Origin: Pseudarthrobacter cellobiosi
GTDB taxonomy: Bacteria; Actinomycetota; Actinomycetes; Actinomycetales; Micrococcaceae
DNA length: 64,000 nt
Assembly (NCBI RefSeq): GCF_023913755.1
Contig: NZ_JAMXBJ010000042.1
Span: 1-64,000 of the forward strand
Reading direction: 5' to 3'
Part shown: positions 17,392-26,035 of the stretch, in pieces
Position numbering within the stretch: the first letter of the stretch is position 1
How the letters are laid out: each line of letters begins with the position of its first letter
Notes under the pieces: model-generated
Told to the model about the DNA's origin: nothing
The model's input: only the letters and a program-made list of their open reading frames with translations
The model's database searches: none
Made by a program: the position numbers and the translations under genes

Positions 17392-18302
17392 GCGCAGCAA
17401 CGGCAACAGGGCAGGCAAGCAAGTCCGGCCCCGGAGCAAAAACACCCCGCGGGCCGCGGCACAGCATCATGTCCCGCAGCGGAGCGATGCTCATCATGGG
17501 CGTGTTCACGCTTTACTTCCTCACCCCCATCTGGTGGCTGCTGGTCTCCTCCACGAAGACCGGCGGACAGATCACCGGCACAGCGCCACTGTGGTTCACG
17601 ATGGATTCCATCCCCACGTTCTTTGCCAACCTGGGAAAGCTCTTCACTTACAGTGACGGGGTCTTCGGCCGCTGGCTCGCCAACAGCGCCCTGTACGCAG
17701 GAGTGGGCGCCCTACTCGGTACCGTCATCGCCGCGATGTGCGGCTACGCGCTTGCCAAGTACGAGTTCCGCGGCCGGGAAGCCCTCTTCAACATCGTGCT
17801 CAGCGGCGTGCTGGTCCCTGCAACGGCCCTCGCTCTTCCACTGTTCCTGATCTTCAGCGAAGTGAAGCTGACAAACACCCTCTGGGCAGTATTCCTGCCA
17901 AGCCTGGTCAGCCCCTTCGGCGTGTACCTTGCCCGCATCTACGCCGCGGCGAGCGTTCCCGGGGAGCTACTGGAGGCTGCCCGCCTCGATGGATCCTCGG
18001 AAGTCAGGACGTTCTTCACAGTCTCAACCCGCCTCATGGCGCCGGCGCTTGTGACCATCTTCCTGTTCCAGTTCGTGGCCATCTGGAACAACTTCTTCCT
18101 TCCCCTGATCATGCTCCGTGACCAGGTGCTGTTCCCCGTCACGCTCGGCCTCTACGCGTGGAACAGCCAGATCAGCCAGATCCCCGAACTCCGCATCCTC
18201 GTGATCGTCGGAGCCCTCGTGTCCATCCTCCCGCTCATCGGAGCGTTCCTTGCGCTCCAACGCTTCTGGAGCAGCGGGCTGGGCGCCGGAAGCGTCAAAT
18301 AG
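17388..18302 (+). CDS. sugar ABC transporter permease (MalG type)
   Basis: 304-aa partner permease. Six helices starting MLIMGVFTLYFLTPIWWLLVSS; the EAA motif is LLEAARLDGSSEVRTFFTVSTRL near residue 195. The GTG start overlaps the TGA of the preceding permease. No ATP-binding subunit is encoded in this operon, which is usual for CUT1 transporters in actinobacteria that share a general MsiK-type ATPase encoded elsewhere. Confidence 0.92.
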   Translation: MSAATATGQASKSGPGAKTPRGPRHSIMSRSGAMLIMGVFTLYFLTPIWWLLVSSTKTGGQITGTAPLWFTMDSIPTFFANLGKLFTYSDGVFGRWLANSALYAGVGALLGTVIAAMCGYALAKYEFRGREALFNIVLSGVLVPATALALPLFLIFSEVKLTNTLWAVFLPSLVSPFGVYLARIYAAASVPGELLEAARLDGSSEVRTFFTVSTRLMAPALVTIFLFQFVAIWNNFFLPLIMLRDQVLFPVTLGLYAWNSQISQIPELRILVIVGALVSILPLIGAFLALQRFWSSGLGAGSVK

Positions 18303-18378
18303 CTCCCGGCTGCCACTCCTCCACCCAACCGTCCCGCGGCGCCCGCCACGGCACACACCCCCACCGATAGGAATAGAA

Positions 18379-19713
18379 ATGCGCGCGCATTACGGAAAAG
18401 CCACCGCAGCCTTTGCCATTGTCTCGGCGCTCACCCTCGCCGGCTGCTCAGGCGGCGGCGAAAGCAGTACGTCCACTGCGGCCGCCGGCTCCTGCGAACC
18501 GTCGTCCGGGCCGGTCGAGCTCACCTTCACCACCTGGGTACCGGGCATGGACAAGGTAGTTGACCTCTGGAACAAAGAAAACGAGAACATCCAGGTCAAG
18601 GTGCAGACCGGCCCCAACGGCAACTCTGGCACCTACCAGAACTTCTTCAACCAGCTGCAGGCCGGCAACGCGCCAGACCTTGGCCAGATCGAATACGACG
18701 CCCTGCCGAACTTCCGCGTCCAGGATGGCCTTGAGAACATCGCCGCCTGCGAGGGAGTAGCCGGCGCCCAGGACAAGTTCGTCGACTGGACCTGGGGCCA
18801 GGTGACCTTCGGCGAGGAAGGCGCCGTCTACGCCGTCCCGCAGGACAGCGGCCCGATGGCAATGTTCTACCGCGCGGACCTCTTCAAGGAGGCAGGTATC
18901 AAGGTCCCCACAACCTGGGACGAATACGCAGCGGCCGCCGAACAGATCAAGGCCCGCGGTTCCTACATCACCAACTTCCCCCGCGGCGACGTCAACTGGT
19001 TCGCCGGCAACGTCTGGCAGGCCGGCGGACAGTGGTTCTCCAGTGACAACGACCAGTGGGAGGTAAACCTGACCGGCACGGAGTCGGAGAAGGTTGCCAG
19101 CTACTGGCAGGACCTGCTCAGCAAGGACCAGGTCTCAACGCTGCCCTCCTTCTCCGATGAATGGAACGCCTCCTTCAACGAGGGCCAGCAGTGGACCTGG
19201 GTCTCCGCCGTGTGGGGTGCCTCGACGCTGGCCAGCGGCGCGCCCGACACGGCCGGAAAGTGGGCCGTCGCTCCCATGCCCCAGTGGGAGGGCAACGGAA
19301 AAGCCGCAGGCAACTGGGGAGGCTCCTCCACAGCGGTACTGAAAGGGTCCGACCACCCGTATGAAGCCGCAAAGTTCGCCCTGTGGCTGAACACCGATCC
19401 TGAAGCACTGGCCCTGGCCAACGAACTGGGCGGGCTCTACCCGGCAGCGAAGTCGGCAACGGACCTCGACGCGTTCACCGGCGGCGTCGAGTACTTCGGC
19501 GGGCAGAAGATCTACGAAGTCTTCGCCGAGGCATCCTCGAACGTCGACCCCAACTTCACCTGGGGCCCGACCATGACCCAGACCTACACCGACGTCTCGG
19601 ACGGGTTCGGTAAGGCCACGGGAGGCGACGGCACCCTCCTGGACGCCCTGAAGACGGGCGAGAAGAAGACCATCGAATCCCTGAAGTCCCAGTCGATCCC
19701 TGTCAAGGAGTAA
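18379..19713 (+). CDS. sugar-binding lipoprotein of the ABC transporter
   Basis: 444-aa extracellular solute-binding protein, family 1. It has a lipoprotein signal peptide with lipobox LAGC (cysteine near residue 25), then a Ser/Gly tether. The binding domain starts PVELTFTTWVPGMDKVVDLWNKENENI and contains GNAPDLGQIEYDALPNF and AVYAVPQDSGPMAMFYRADLFKEAGI. It delivers galactosides to the two permeases. The ligand is not evident from sequence; the flanking GH42 and GH36 genes point to beta- and alpha-linked galactosides. The ATG at 18379 follows AGGA at a suitable distance, after a 76-bp gap from the permease gene. Confidence 0.9.
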   Translation: MRAHYGKATAAFAIVSALTLAGCSGGGESSTSTAAAGSCEPSSGPVELTFTTWVPGMDKVVDLWNKENENIQVKVQTGPNGNSGTYQNFFNQLQAGNAPDLGQIEYDALPNFRVQDGLENIAACEGVAGAQDKFVDWTWGQVTFGEEGAVYAVPQDSGPMAMFYRADLFKEAGIKVPTTWDEYAAAAEQIKARGSYITNFPRGDVNWFAGNVWQAGGQWFSSDNDQWEVNLTGTESEKVASYWQDLLSKDQVSTLPSFSDEWNASFNEGQQWTWVSAVWGASTLASGAPDTAGKWAVAPMPQWEGNGKAAGNWGGSSTAVLKGSDHPYEAAKFALWLNTDPEALALANELGGLYPAAKSATDLDAFTGGVEYFGGQKIYEVFAEASSNVDPNFTWGPTMTQTYTDVSDGFGKATGGDGTLLDALKTGEKKTIESLKSQSIPVKE

Positions 19714-19750
19714 CTGTCAGGAAGTATCGTCAGGACACAGCTACCTGACT

Positions 19751-19798
19751 CAGCAGGTCACCACTTCCACCGCTGGCGGGGGAGGTGCTGGCCTGCTG
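19751..19798 (+). terminator. long hairpin between binding-protein and alpha-galactosidase genes
   Basis: CAGCAGG (19751-19757) pairs with CCTGCTG (19792-19798), followed by TT, with further pairing inside (CCACTTCC against GGAGGTG). It may reduce transcription into the alpha-galactosidase gene or stabilise the upstream mRNA, which codes for the abundant binding protein. Confidence 0.5.
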
Positions 19799-19845
19799 TT
19801 TGGGCCGATGACCCGTGCACCCCGTGAATACCGAAAGAGATCTTT

Positions 19846-22053
19846 ATGGACCCCCTCCACCTCCGTACCGCCGGCACCAGCCTGGTGATCAGCTTCAACA
19901 GCGGGGAGGCCGAGATTATCCATTGGGGCGCCGATTTGGGCGGCACCCCCCTGCCGGACCTCGCCATTCTCGGCGAACCGATCCCCCACTCCGCCATCGA
20001 CGCCACCGTGCCCGCCGGCCTCCTGCCGCAGGCATCCTCCAGCTGGCGCGGCCGTCCCGCCCTCCGTGGCCACCGCGTCGCCGACGGCGTCTCCGGCCTT
20101 GACTTCTCGGCCTGCCTCCGCGTCATGACAGCGAGCGCCGAGGGCAACTCTGCCGTCATCGTCCAGGCCGATTCCGGTGCCGGGCTCACCGTCTCATCCG
20201 CGCTGACACTGCACGACGGCGGCCTGCTGGAGCTGCGCCACACCCTCACCAACGACGGAACCACGCCCTATCAGCTCGACGAGCTGGCCACCGTCCTCCC
20301 GGTGGCGCCGGACGCCGTTGAACTCCTTGACCTGACAGGGCGCTGGTGCCGGGAACGCCACCCGCAGCGCCGCCCCATCCAGCAGGGCACCTGGGTCCGC
20401 ACCGGCCGGCATGGCCGCACCGGGCACGATTCCTCGCTGCTCTTCGCCGCGGGCACCGCCGGGTTCGGCAACCGCCACGGGAAGGTCTGGGCCACGCACC
20501 TGGCCTGGAGCGGCAACCACGAACAGTTCGCCGACAGCATCGGCGATGGCCGCACCATGATCGGCGGCTCCGAGCTTCTGGGCCCGGCCGAGGTCATCCT
20601 CGCACCCGACGCCAGCTACACCACGCCGGCGCTCTTTGCCGCGTACTCGGACCGCGGCCTGGACGGCATCAGCGAGGCGTTCTACAGCTGGTTCCGGTCC
20701 CGCCCCCACCACGTTCTCCCCACAGCCGATGGAAAGAAGGGCACCGCAACACATCCGGGCAAGCCCCGTCCCGTTGTCCTCAACACCTGGGAAGCGGTCT
20801 ACTTCGACCACAACCTGTCCACCCTGATCGAGCTGGCTGACTCCGCCGCCGAACTGGGCGTTGAGCGATTTGTGCTCGACGACGGCTGGTTCCGCGGCCG
20901 CCGCGACGACCACGCCGGCCTGGGCGACTGGTACGTCGACGAATCACTCTGGCCCGACGGCCTCACTCCGCTGATCGATGCCGTGACATCCCGCGGGATG
21001 GAATTCGGGCTCTGGGTGGAACCGGAAATGGTCAACCTGGACTCCGATATTGTCCGCGCGCACCCCGAATGGATTGTTGGTCCTTCCGTCCAGAGCTACA
21101 AGGACGGCGGCCGCCTGCCGATCGAATGGCGGAACCAGCATGTGATCGACCTGGTGAACCCTGACGCGTGGCAGTACATTTTCGACCGCGTGGACTCCCT
21201 GCTGCGCGAGAACAACATCAGCTACCTCAAATGGGATCAGAACCGGGACCAGCTGGAGCACGGCCACGCCGGCCGCTCCTCGGTCCACGAACAGACCCTG
21301 GCCGCTTACCGGCTCTTTGACGAGCTCAAGAAGTCCCACCCCGGCGTCGAGATTGAGAGCTGCTCATCCGGCGGCGCCCGGGTGGACCTGGGCATCCTGG
21401 AACGCACCGACCGCATCTGGGCCTCGGACTGCAACGACGCCCTCGAACGGCAGACCATCCAGCGCTGGACCGGGCTGGTGGTCCCGCCGGAGCTCGTGGG
21501 CGGGCACGTCGGCCCCACCACCTCGCACACCACAGCCCGCACCCACGATCTGTCCTTCCGCGCCATCACGGCGCTGTTCGGCCACTTCGGCATGGAGTGG
21601 GATGTCCGCGGGGTCCAGGGCGCCGAGCGCGAGGAACTCAAACGCTTCATCGCCCTCTACAAGGAACACCGCGGCCTGATCCACTCCGGGCGCATGGTCC
21701 GCGCTGACGTGCCCGATGATTCCCTGATGCTGCACGGTGTGGTGGCCCCCAGCGGTGCCGCGCAGGGCACGACGGCGGCGCTGTTCGCCCTGGTCAGCAC
21801 CGGCACCGCGTTCGCGGAACAGATCGGCCGGATCACCATCCCCGGCCTGGAACCGGACCGCACCTACCGGGTGGAAGCCATCTTCCCGGCGCCCGGAGAC
21901 GCCGACTACGCCCACACGTTCACCCAGGTCCAGCCCCCGGCCTGGCTGGCAGACGGGGCCGTTGCTGGCGGCCGCTTCCTGGCCGAAGTGGGCCTGCCCA
22001 TGCCCATCCTCAACCCGGAACACGCCCTGGTCCTGAGGTTCACGGCGCTCTAG
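19846..22053 (+). CDS. GH36 alpha-galactosidase
   Basis: 735-aa alpha-galactosidase that removes terminal alpha-galactosyl units from melibiose, raffinose-family sugars or galactomannan fragments. An N-terminal beta-supersandwich (about residues 1-300) precedes the TIM barrel with VLDDGWFRGRRDD, FGLWVEPEMV, the nucleophile D464 in YLKWDQNRD, CSSGGARVDLGIL and the acid/base D528 in WASDCNDA. A beta C-terminal domain ends the protein. No signal peptide, so it acts on imported sugars. It is 132 bp after the binding-protein gene, same strand, and likely in the same LacI-type regulon. RBS AAAGAGA lies about 7 nt before the ATG. Confidence 0.94.
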   Translation: MDPLHLRTAGTSLVISFNSGEAEIIHWGADLGGTPLPDLAILGEPIPHSAIDATVPAGLLPQASSSWRGRPALRGHRVADGVSGLDFSACLRVMTASAEGNSAVIVQADSGAGLTVSSALTLHDGGLLELRHTLTNDGTTPYQLDELATVLPVAPDAVELLDLTGRWCRERHPQRRPIQQGTWVRTGRHGRTGHDSSLLFAAGTAGFGNRHGKVWATHLAWSGNHEQFADSIGDGRTMIGGSELLGPAEVILAPDASYTTPALFAAYSDRGLDGISEAFYSWFRSRPHHVLPTADGKKGTATHPGKPRPVVLNTWEAVYFDHNLSTLIELADSAAELGVERFVLDDGWFRGRRDDHAGLGDWYVDESLWPDGLTPLIDAVTSRGMEFGLWVEPEMVNLDSDIVRAHPEWIVGPSVQSYKDGGRLPIEWRNQHVIDLVNPDAWQYIFDRVDSLLRENNISYLKWDQNRDQLEHGHAGRSSVHEQTLAAYRLFDELKKSHPGVEIESCSSGGARVDLGILERTDRIWASDCNDALERQTIQRWTGLVVPPELVGGHVGPTTSHTTARTHDLSFRAITALFGHFGMEWDVRGVQGAEREELKRFIALYKEHRGLIHSGRMVRADVPDDSLMLHGVVAPSGAAQGTTAALFALVSTGTAFAEQIGRITIPGLEPDRTYRVEAIFPAPGDADYAHTFTQVQPPAWLADGAVAGGRFLAEVGLPMPILNPEHALVLRFTAL

Positions 22054-22128
22054 GGTCCCCACCCCGCTGCCCCGCGCTAAGGACGAGGCCGGCCGGCTGA
22101 CTGCACCCTCCCGGTGGCGGAGCCGGGT

Positions 22129-22353
22129 TCAGCGGCGGACTCCGTGCGTGAAGTACAGCACGGGGCCCAAGAAGTTCAGGGCAATGACCGCCGCCCACAC
22201 ACTCTTGCGGCCGTTGACCTGCGGGGCGGGGCGGGTGGCCAGATCCGTCCTAGCGGTGGCGGCCAGCGACAACTGCACTGAGGACAAGGCCAGGACCACA
22301 GCCTGCTGCCCGCTTGTCAGATCGCTCCAAGTCCCGGACTTCTTGCTCGGCAT
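22129..22353 (-). CDS. PLDc_N-type small membrane protein
   Basis: 74-aa protein with two membrane helices (QQAVVLALSSVQLSLAATA and VWAAVIALNFLGPVLYFTHG), the pattern of the phospholipase D nuclease N-terminal (PLDc_N) domain often found alone in actinobacteria. Function unknown. The start at 22353 (MPSKKSG) has GGAGA about 9 nt upstream; a longer frame from 22416 lacks one. It is convergent with the alpha-galactosidase gene, and the 75-bp gap shows no clear terminator. Confidence 0.75.
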   Translation of the reverse strand: MPSKKSGTWSDLTSGQQAVVLALSSVQLSLAATARTDLATRPAPQVNGRKSVWAAVIALNFLGPVLYFTHGVRR

Positions 22354-22533
22354 GGTCAGATTCTCCGTGTCGGGGTGTGCGTCATTGCGTTCGGCCAAAT
22401 AGCGGGCTTGATTCAATCATGTTGGTTTCCTTGTCCCTACCGGGGGTTTGTCGGTCAATTGTGTTGTCTTCCAAGGTTGCGCCGGTTGGGCCATCCTTAC
22501 CCTTTCGGGGCCCGTCGATCTTACAAAACGAAC

Positions 22534-22557
22534 CCATGCCGTTTTGAGGTGGCATGG
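22534..22557. promoter_or_regulatory. inverted repeat upstream of a membrane-protein gene
   Basis: CCATGCC (22534-22540) and GGCATGG (22551-22557) form a dyad with a 10-bp spacer, 39 bp before the start chosen for the next gene. Operator or leader hairpin; nothing else identifies it. Confidence 0.35.
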
Positions 22558-22595
22558 CGCGTAGTATCGGCTACATGGGCGGGAGGGCCACAGAC

Positions 22596-23243
22596 ATGAG
22601 ACGCACTTTCATGCGTCGGTGGGTGCTTGCGGTTACGGCCGGGGAGACCGTTGGATTCATTATCCCGGCCGCTGTTGGTGGAGCGTTGACTTTCGCCGCC
22701 GCGCCCGCTTCCGTTGTCTATCCGTTGATGATCGCCGCCGGAGCATGCGAAGGCATCCTCCTTGGGTTGGGACAGTCCATCGGCTTTGGCTCTTTTGGGA
22801 TCCCTCGTGCCGCCTGGATTACCGCCACTGGCGGGGGTGCCGCAGTCGCGTGGTCCATCGGTATGCTGCCGAGTACGATCGGCGGTGTCGATTTCGCTTC
22901 GCCGTCCGCTCTTGCCCTCATTGTCGTCGGGGCGGCGGTGCTTCTGGCTTCGATTCCGACCTTGCAGTGGCTTGTCTTACGCCGGGTAGTCCGGCGGGCC
23001 TCCTGGTGGATCCCTGTCAACGCCGGTGCTTGGGCCGTTGGCATCCTCTGGACATTCGCGCCGTCTCCGTTCATTGACGAGAACACAGCACTTCCTGCCC
23101 TGTTGGGGTCATATTTAGTGGCCGGCATGCTCATGGCGGTCACTGTGGGTGCCCTGACTGGCTTCGCTGCGCGGCACGTAGTGGAATCCACTCACTACTC
23201 GCCAGCACAGGGCACTGATGCCGACAAATCCATCCAACAGTGA
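22596..23243 (+). CDS. polytopic membrane protein, function unknown
   Basis: 215-aa protein with about six hydrophobic helices (WVLAVTAGETVGFIIPAAVGG; YPLMIAAGACEGILLGLGQ; WITATGGGAAVAWSIGML; ALIVVGAAVLLASIPTL; WIPVNAGAWAVGILWTFA; LLGSYLVAGMLMAVTVGALT). No family recognised. Two starts are credible: 22596, with GGGAGG 8-9 nt upstream, and 22575, preceded by TAGTAT seven nt away (leaderless style). Third codon positions contain more T than in neighbouring genes, and the upstream DNA is also less GC-rich, which may indicate recent acquisition. Confidence 0.7.
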   Translation: MRRTFMRRWVLAVTAGETVGFIIPAAVGGALTFAAAPASVVYPLMIAAGACEGILLGLGQSIGFGSFGIPRAAWITATGGGAAVAWSIGMLPSTIGGVDFASPSALALIVVGAAVLLASIPTLQWLVLRRVVRRASWWIPVNAGAWAVGILWTFAPSPFIDENTALPALLGSYLVAGMLMAVTVGALTGFAARHVVESTHYSPAQGTDADKSIQQ

Positions 23244-23321
23244 CCGACCCCCTGAACGGCGCTCAGCCTGGAGTCAGCAGGCCGGCCCCACGGAACTCGC
23301 CCCGACTCCCTTGCCGGAACC

Positions 23322-23771
23322 TCAGGGCTCCCGTGGTGACCACCATCGTGCGGACGGGTTGATGGCAAACTGGCGTCCAGTAATTTCCGTCGGCGTAATG
23401 CGGAAAAGCTGATCCTTAGCCCCCGGCTCCCAGGGAGACAGGCTCTGATCCACCTGGTCCTGATCAAGTTCGTTGTCCGGGACAGCTTCAGGACGGCCTT
23501 TCACCACGACGCTCCACGCAATGGTTCCGTAGGGGTTGAGGCCGTCAGCCTCCAGTGCGACCGCTCCCCCTTCCAGCAAAGCGTCCAGTTTGGTTCCCGG
23601 ACCTGTCCGGAAAAACAGTGATCCATCCTCCGGCAGGTAGTTCACGGGAAAGATTTCAGGTCCGTTGGTGCCAATCACCGCCAGTCGACCGACTGAAGCG
23701 GACCGAAGGGATCTCCAGCACGCATGTGTTCCAAGAACCTTTGATGCTGATGCTTCTTCGAAGATGTTCAT
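23322..23771 (-). CDS. pyridoxamine 5'-phosphate oxidase-like FMN-binding protein
   Basis: 149-aa split-barrel flavin-binding protein. The features are RSASVGRLAVIGTNGPEIFPVNYL, SLFFRTGPGTKLDALL and GTIAWSVVVKGRPEAV, typical of small PNPOx-like oxidoreductases that bind FMN or F420; the substrate is unknown. The ATG at 23771 is chosen because TATGCT lies 6 nt upstream and there is no Shine-Dalgarno, suggesting a leaderless mRNA. The 318 bp between this gene and aroQ contain no recognisable gene. Confidence 0.8.
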   Translation of the reverse strand: MNIFEEASASKVLGTHACWRSLRSASVGRLAVIGTNGPEIFPVNYLPEDGSLFFRTGPGTKLDALLEGGAVALEADGLNPYGTIAWSVVVKGRPEAVPDNELDQDQVDQSLSPWEPGAKDQLFRITPTEITGRQFAINPSARWWSPREP

Positions 23772-24089
23772 GTGCCGAGCATACATACGTGATGGATCAA
23801 GGCAGCAGAGCACGCCCCCTTTGGCGCGGACTCGGGTGAGCGGCGACAGCGGACAGCCGGAAGTAGCGAGCGCCGGCCAGCGAATGGCCCTCTTGGCAGC
23901 GCGGCCGGCCCACCAGCTGTGCGAAAAGTAAGTGTCGTCCGTGGAACGTCAACGTCGTCGCCTAGGGTCCTTTGCGACGAATTCTGTACCATCATTCACC
24001 TGCCGCGGTCCACGGCCGCCGGAAATCCGGCCTGGTGGAATCGCCCGGCGCCGAATGATGGTGCAGAATCCGGCAGGTAGATTGGATCT

Positions 24090-24569
24090 ATGACTGACGT
24101 TTCCTCCCCTGACTCCGCATCTGCCTCGGCTGCCGGACGCGGCACCATCCTCGTGATCAACGGCCCCAACCTCAACCTGTTGGGCACCCGTGAGCCGGAG
24201 AAGTACGGCACCTCCACCCTTGCGGACGTGGAGCAGCTGGCAGCCACCGCGGCGCAGGCCCACGGCTTCACGGTGGAGTGCGTCCAGTCCAACCATGAGG
24301 GCGTGCTCCTGGACGTCATCCACGCAGCCCGCGGCACCGCCGTCGGGATTGTGCTGAACGCCGGCGCCTTCACCCACACGTCCGTGGCCCTACGCGACGC
24401 TCTGGCAGCGGTGCAGCTTCCCGCCGTCGAGGTCCACATCACCAACGTGCACCAGCGTGAGGACTTCCGGCACCACTCCTTCCTGTCCCCGGTGTGCGCC
24501 GCGGTGATCGTGGGAGCTGGCGTGTTCGGCTACAAGCTGGCCATCGATTACCTGGCCGAAACGCTGTAG
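24090..24569 (+). CDS. aroQ: type II 3-dehydroquinate dehydratase
   Basis: 159-aa enzyme of the shikimate pathway, dehydrating 3-dehydroquinate to 3-dehydroshikimate. Family motifs: [21 protein letters not shown] with the catalytic Tyr-containing loop, [32 protein letters not shown] and [19 protein letters not shown]. Normal length with a 15-residue Ser/Ala-rich N-terminal extension. No Shine-Dalgarno is present; TAGATT lies exactly 6 nt before the ATG, a leaderless arrangement. Convergent with the marP-type gene, 28 bp away. Confidence 0.96.
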   Translation: MTDVSSPDSASASAAGRGTILVINGPNLNLLGTREPEKYGTSTLADVEQLAATAAQAHGFTVECVQSNHEGVLLDVIHAARGTAVGIVLNAGAFTHTSVALRDALAAVQLPAVEVHITNVHQREDFRHHSFLSPVCAAVIVGAGVFGYKLAIDYLAETL

Positions 24570-24597
24570 CCGGGTCCCGGCGACTTAGGCCGCCCGG

Positions 24598-25782
24598 CTA
24601 CTTCTGGATGCACTGGCCGGAGGACACGGGCGCGCTGAAGCCGGCGGCCTGGGACGCGACCGGGAACAGGTCATCCATGGTGATGGCGAACCCCATTTCG
24701 GTGTCCGAGGTTGCCTTGGCAAAAATGACGCCGGCCACCAGGCCCTCCATGGTCAGCAGCGGGCCGCCCGAGTTCCCGGGCTGGACGTCGCCGGCCAGGC
24801 GGTAGATCTGTTCCGGGGCCGGGTTTTCACCATAGATATCGGGGACCAGGACCGACGTAATGTCCTGGACGGTGGCAGGGTTGGATTTGAAGGGGCCACC
24901 GTGGGGATACCCCGCGAAGGCCGCCGGGCTGCCGTTCGGGAGGTCGGACGTCAGCGTGAGCGGTTCGGACGGCAGCCCGTCCACGGCCAGGACGGCGAGG
25001 TCGTGCCGCGTATCGAAGTACACCACCCGGCCGGGCAGCGCGCCGCCGTCGGGAATTTCAACCACCGGCTGCGACACGCCCGCCACAACATGGGCATTGG
25101 TCACAACCCGGCCCGGGGAAACCACAAAGCCGGTGCCGGTCTGGTTCTGGCCGCATTCGTAGGCGGTTCCGGCAATTTTCAGGACTGACTGCGCGGCCCG
25201 GTTCAGCGCTGGCGTATCGGTACTGGCATTGGGCACCGCCACCGGCTGCCCCTGGTCCAGGCCTTCAAGCAGCGTGGGGATTCCGTTGCCGATCACCGTG
25301 GACCGCAGCTGCGCCATGGTGGTCTTCAACGGGACAGGCGTCAGCCCATCGATGTACCGGATGACTTTGGACTCGGCCAGTTGCTGGGACACAAACGGAA
25401 CGCCCAGGGCGCTGACGCTGAAGGCGAGCATGGACATCACCAGGGCCGAGACCACCACGTTGACGGCCCCGCCCACCAGCCGGTCCACCGCACGCAGCGG
25501 CTTGATCCGCACGGCGCCGCGGATTTTGCGCCCGATCATGGTCCCGAGGCCATGGCCCATGGCCATCAGTACGACGGCGGCGGCCACGATGGCGGTCAGC
25601 CTCCAGCCGGAGTCATCCACGAAGCCGCTGACCAGTGGAACGGCAAAGAACGCGGCCACCGCGCCCGCGGCGAAGCCGGCGATACCGCCGAGCGTGACCA
25701 GGAAGCCGTTGCGCAGGCCATAGATCAGGTAAGACAGCAGGGCCAGGATCAGCGCCAGGTCCAGAACGGTCAAGCCAAACAC
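24598..25782 (-). CDS. marP: MarP-like membrane serine protease (CvpA domain plus trypsin fold)
   Basis: 394-aa membrane protease. The N-terminal CvpA-like region has four helices (residues about 5-130). The extracytoplasmic chymotrypsin-like domain carries the triad H231 (TNAHVV), D261 (RHDLAVL) and S338 (QPGNSGGPL), plus two cysteines (in YECGQ and GQCIQK) that could form the redox-sensitive disulfide known in mycobacterial MarP. MarP maintains pH homeostasis under acid stress in M. tuberculosis (Rv3671c). The GTG at 25782 is chosen as start because GAGGAG is 5 nt upstream. It is divergent from crp with a 253-bp gap holding both promoters. Confidence 0.88.
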   Translation of the reverse strand: MFGLTVLDLALILALLSYLIYGLRNGFLVTLGGIAGFAAGAVAAFFAVPLVSGFVDDSGWRLTAIVAAAVVLMAMGHGLGTMIGRKIRGAVRIKPLRAVDRLVGGAVNVVVSALVMSMLAFSVSALGVPFVSQQLAESKVIRYIDGLTPVPLKTTMAQLRSTVIGNGIPTLLEGLDQGQPVAVPNASTDTPALNRAAQSVLKIAGTAYECGQNQTGTGFVVSPGRVVTNAHVVAGVSQPVVEIPDGGALPGRVVYFDTRHDLAVLAVDGLPSEPLTLTSDLPNGSPAAFAGYPHGGPFKSNPATVQDITSVLVPDIYGENPAPEQIYRLAGDVQPGNSGGPLLTMEGLVAGVIFAKATSDTEMGFAITMDDLFPVASQAAGFSAPVSSGQCIQK

Positions 25783-26035
25783 TGACGCTCCTCTAATACG
25801 GTTGAGACCCAATTCTAGTGGCGCAAGCTGACATTGTTCTGTGGGCGCCAGTCCCCCGCCCCTAGGGGCAAGGTTCGGTCGTGAAAATCACAGCCTGGGT
25901 GGGGCCGAACACCGGATCGTGCCCGCATTAGACACCGTCAGCGGCGTTTCCGCTGCCAAGTACGTCACAGAACCTTGAAAATTCTGAAACAATGGCAAAA
26001 GCGCCACAGCCGACACTTTTTATTCAGGAGATTTC

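Noticed and set aside
25875-25895. GTGA-AAA-TCAC near crp as an autoregulatory CRP site
   Set aside because: Spacer is 3 instead of 6 bases.
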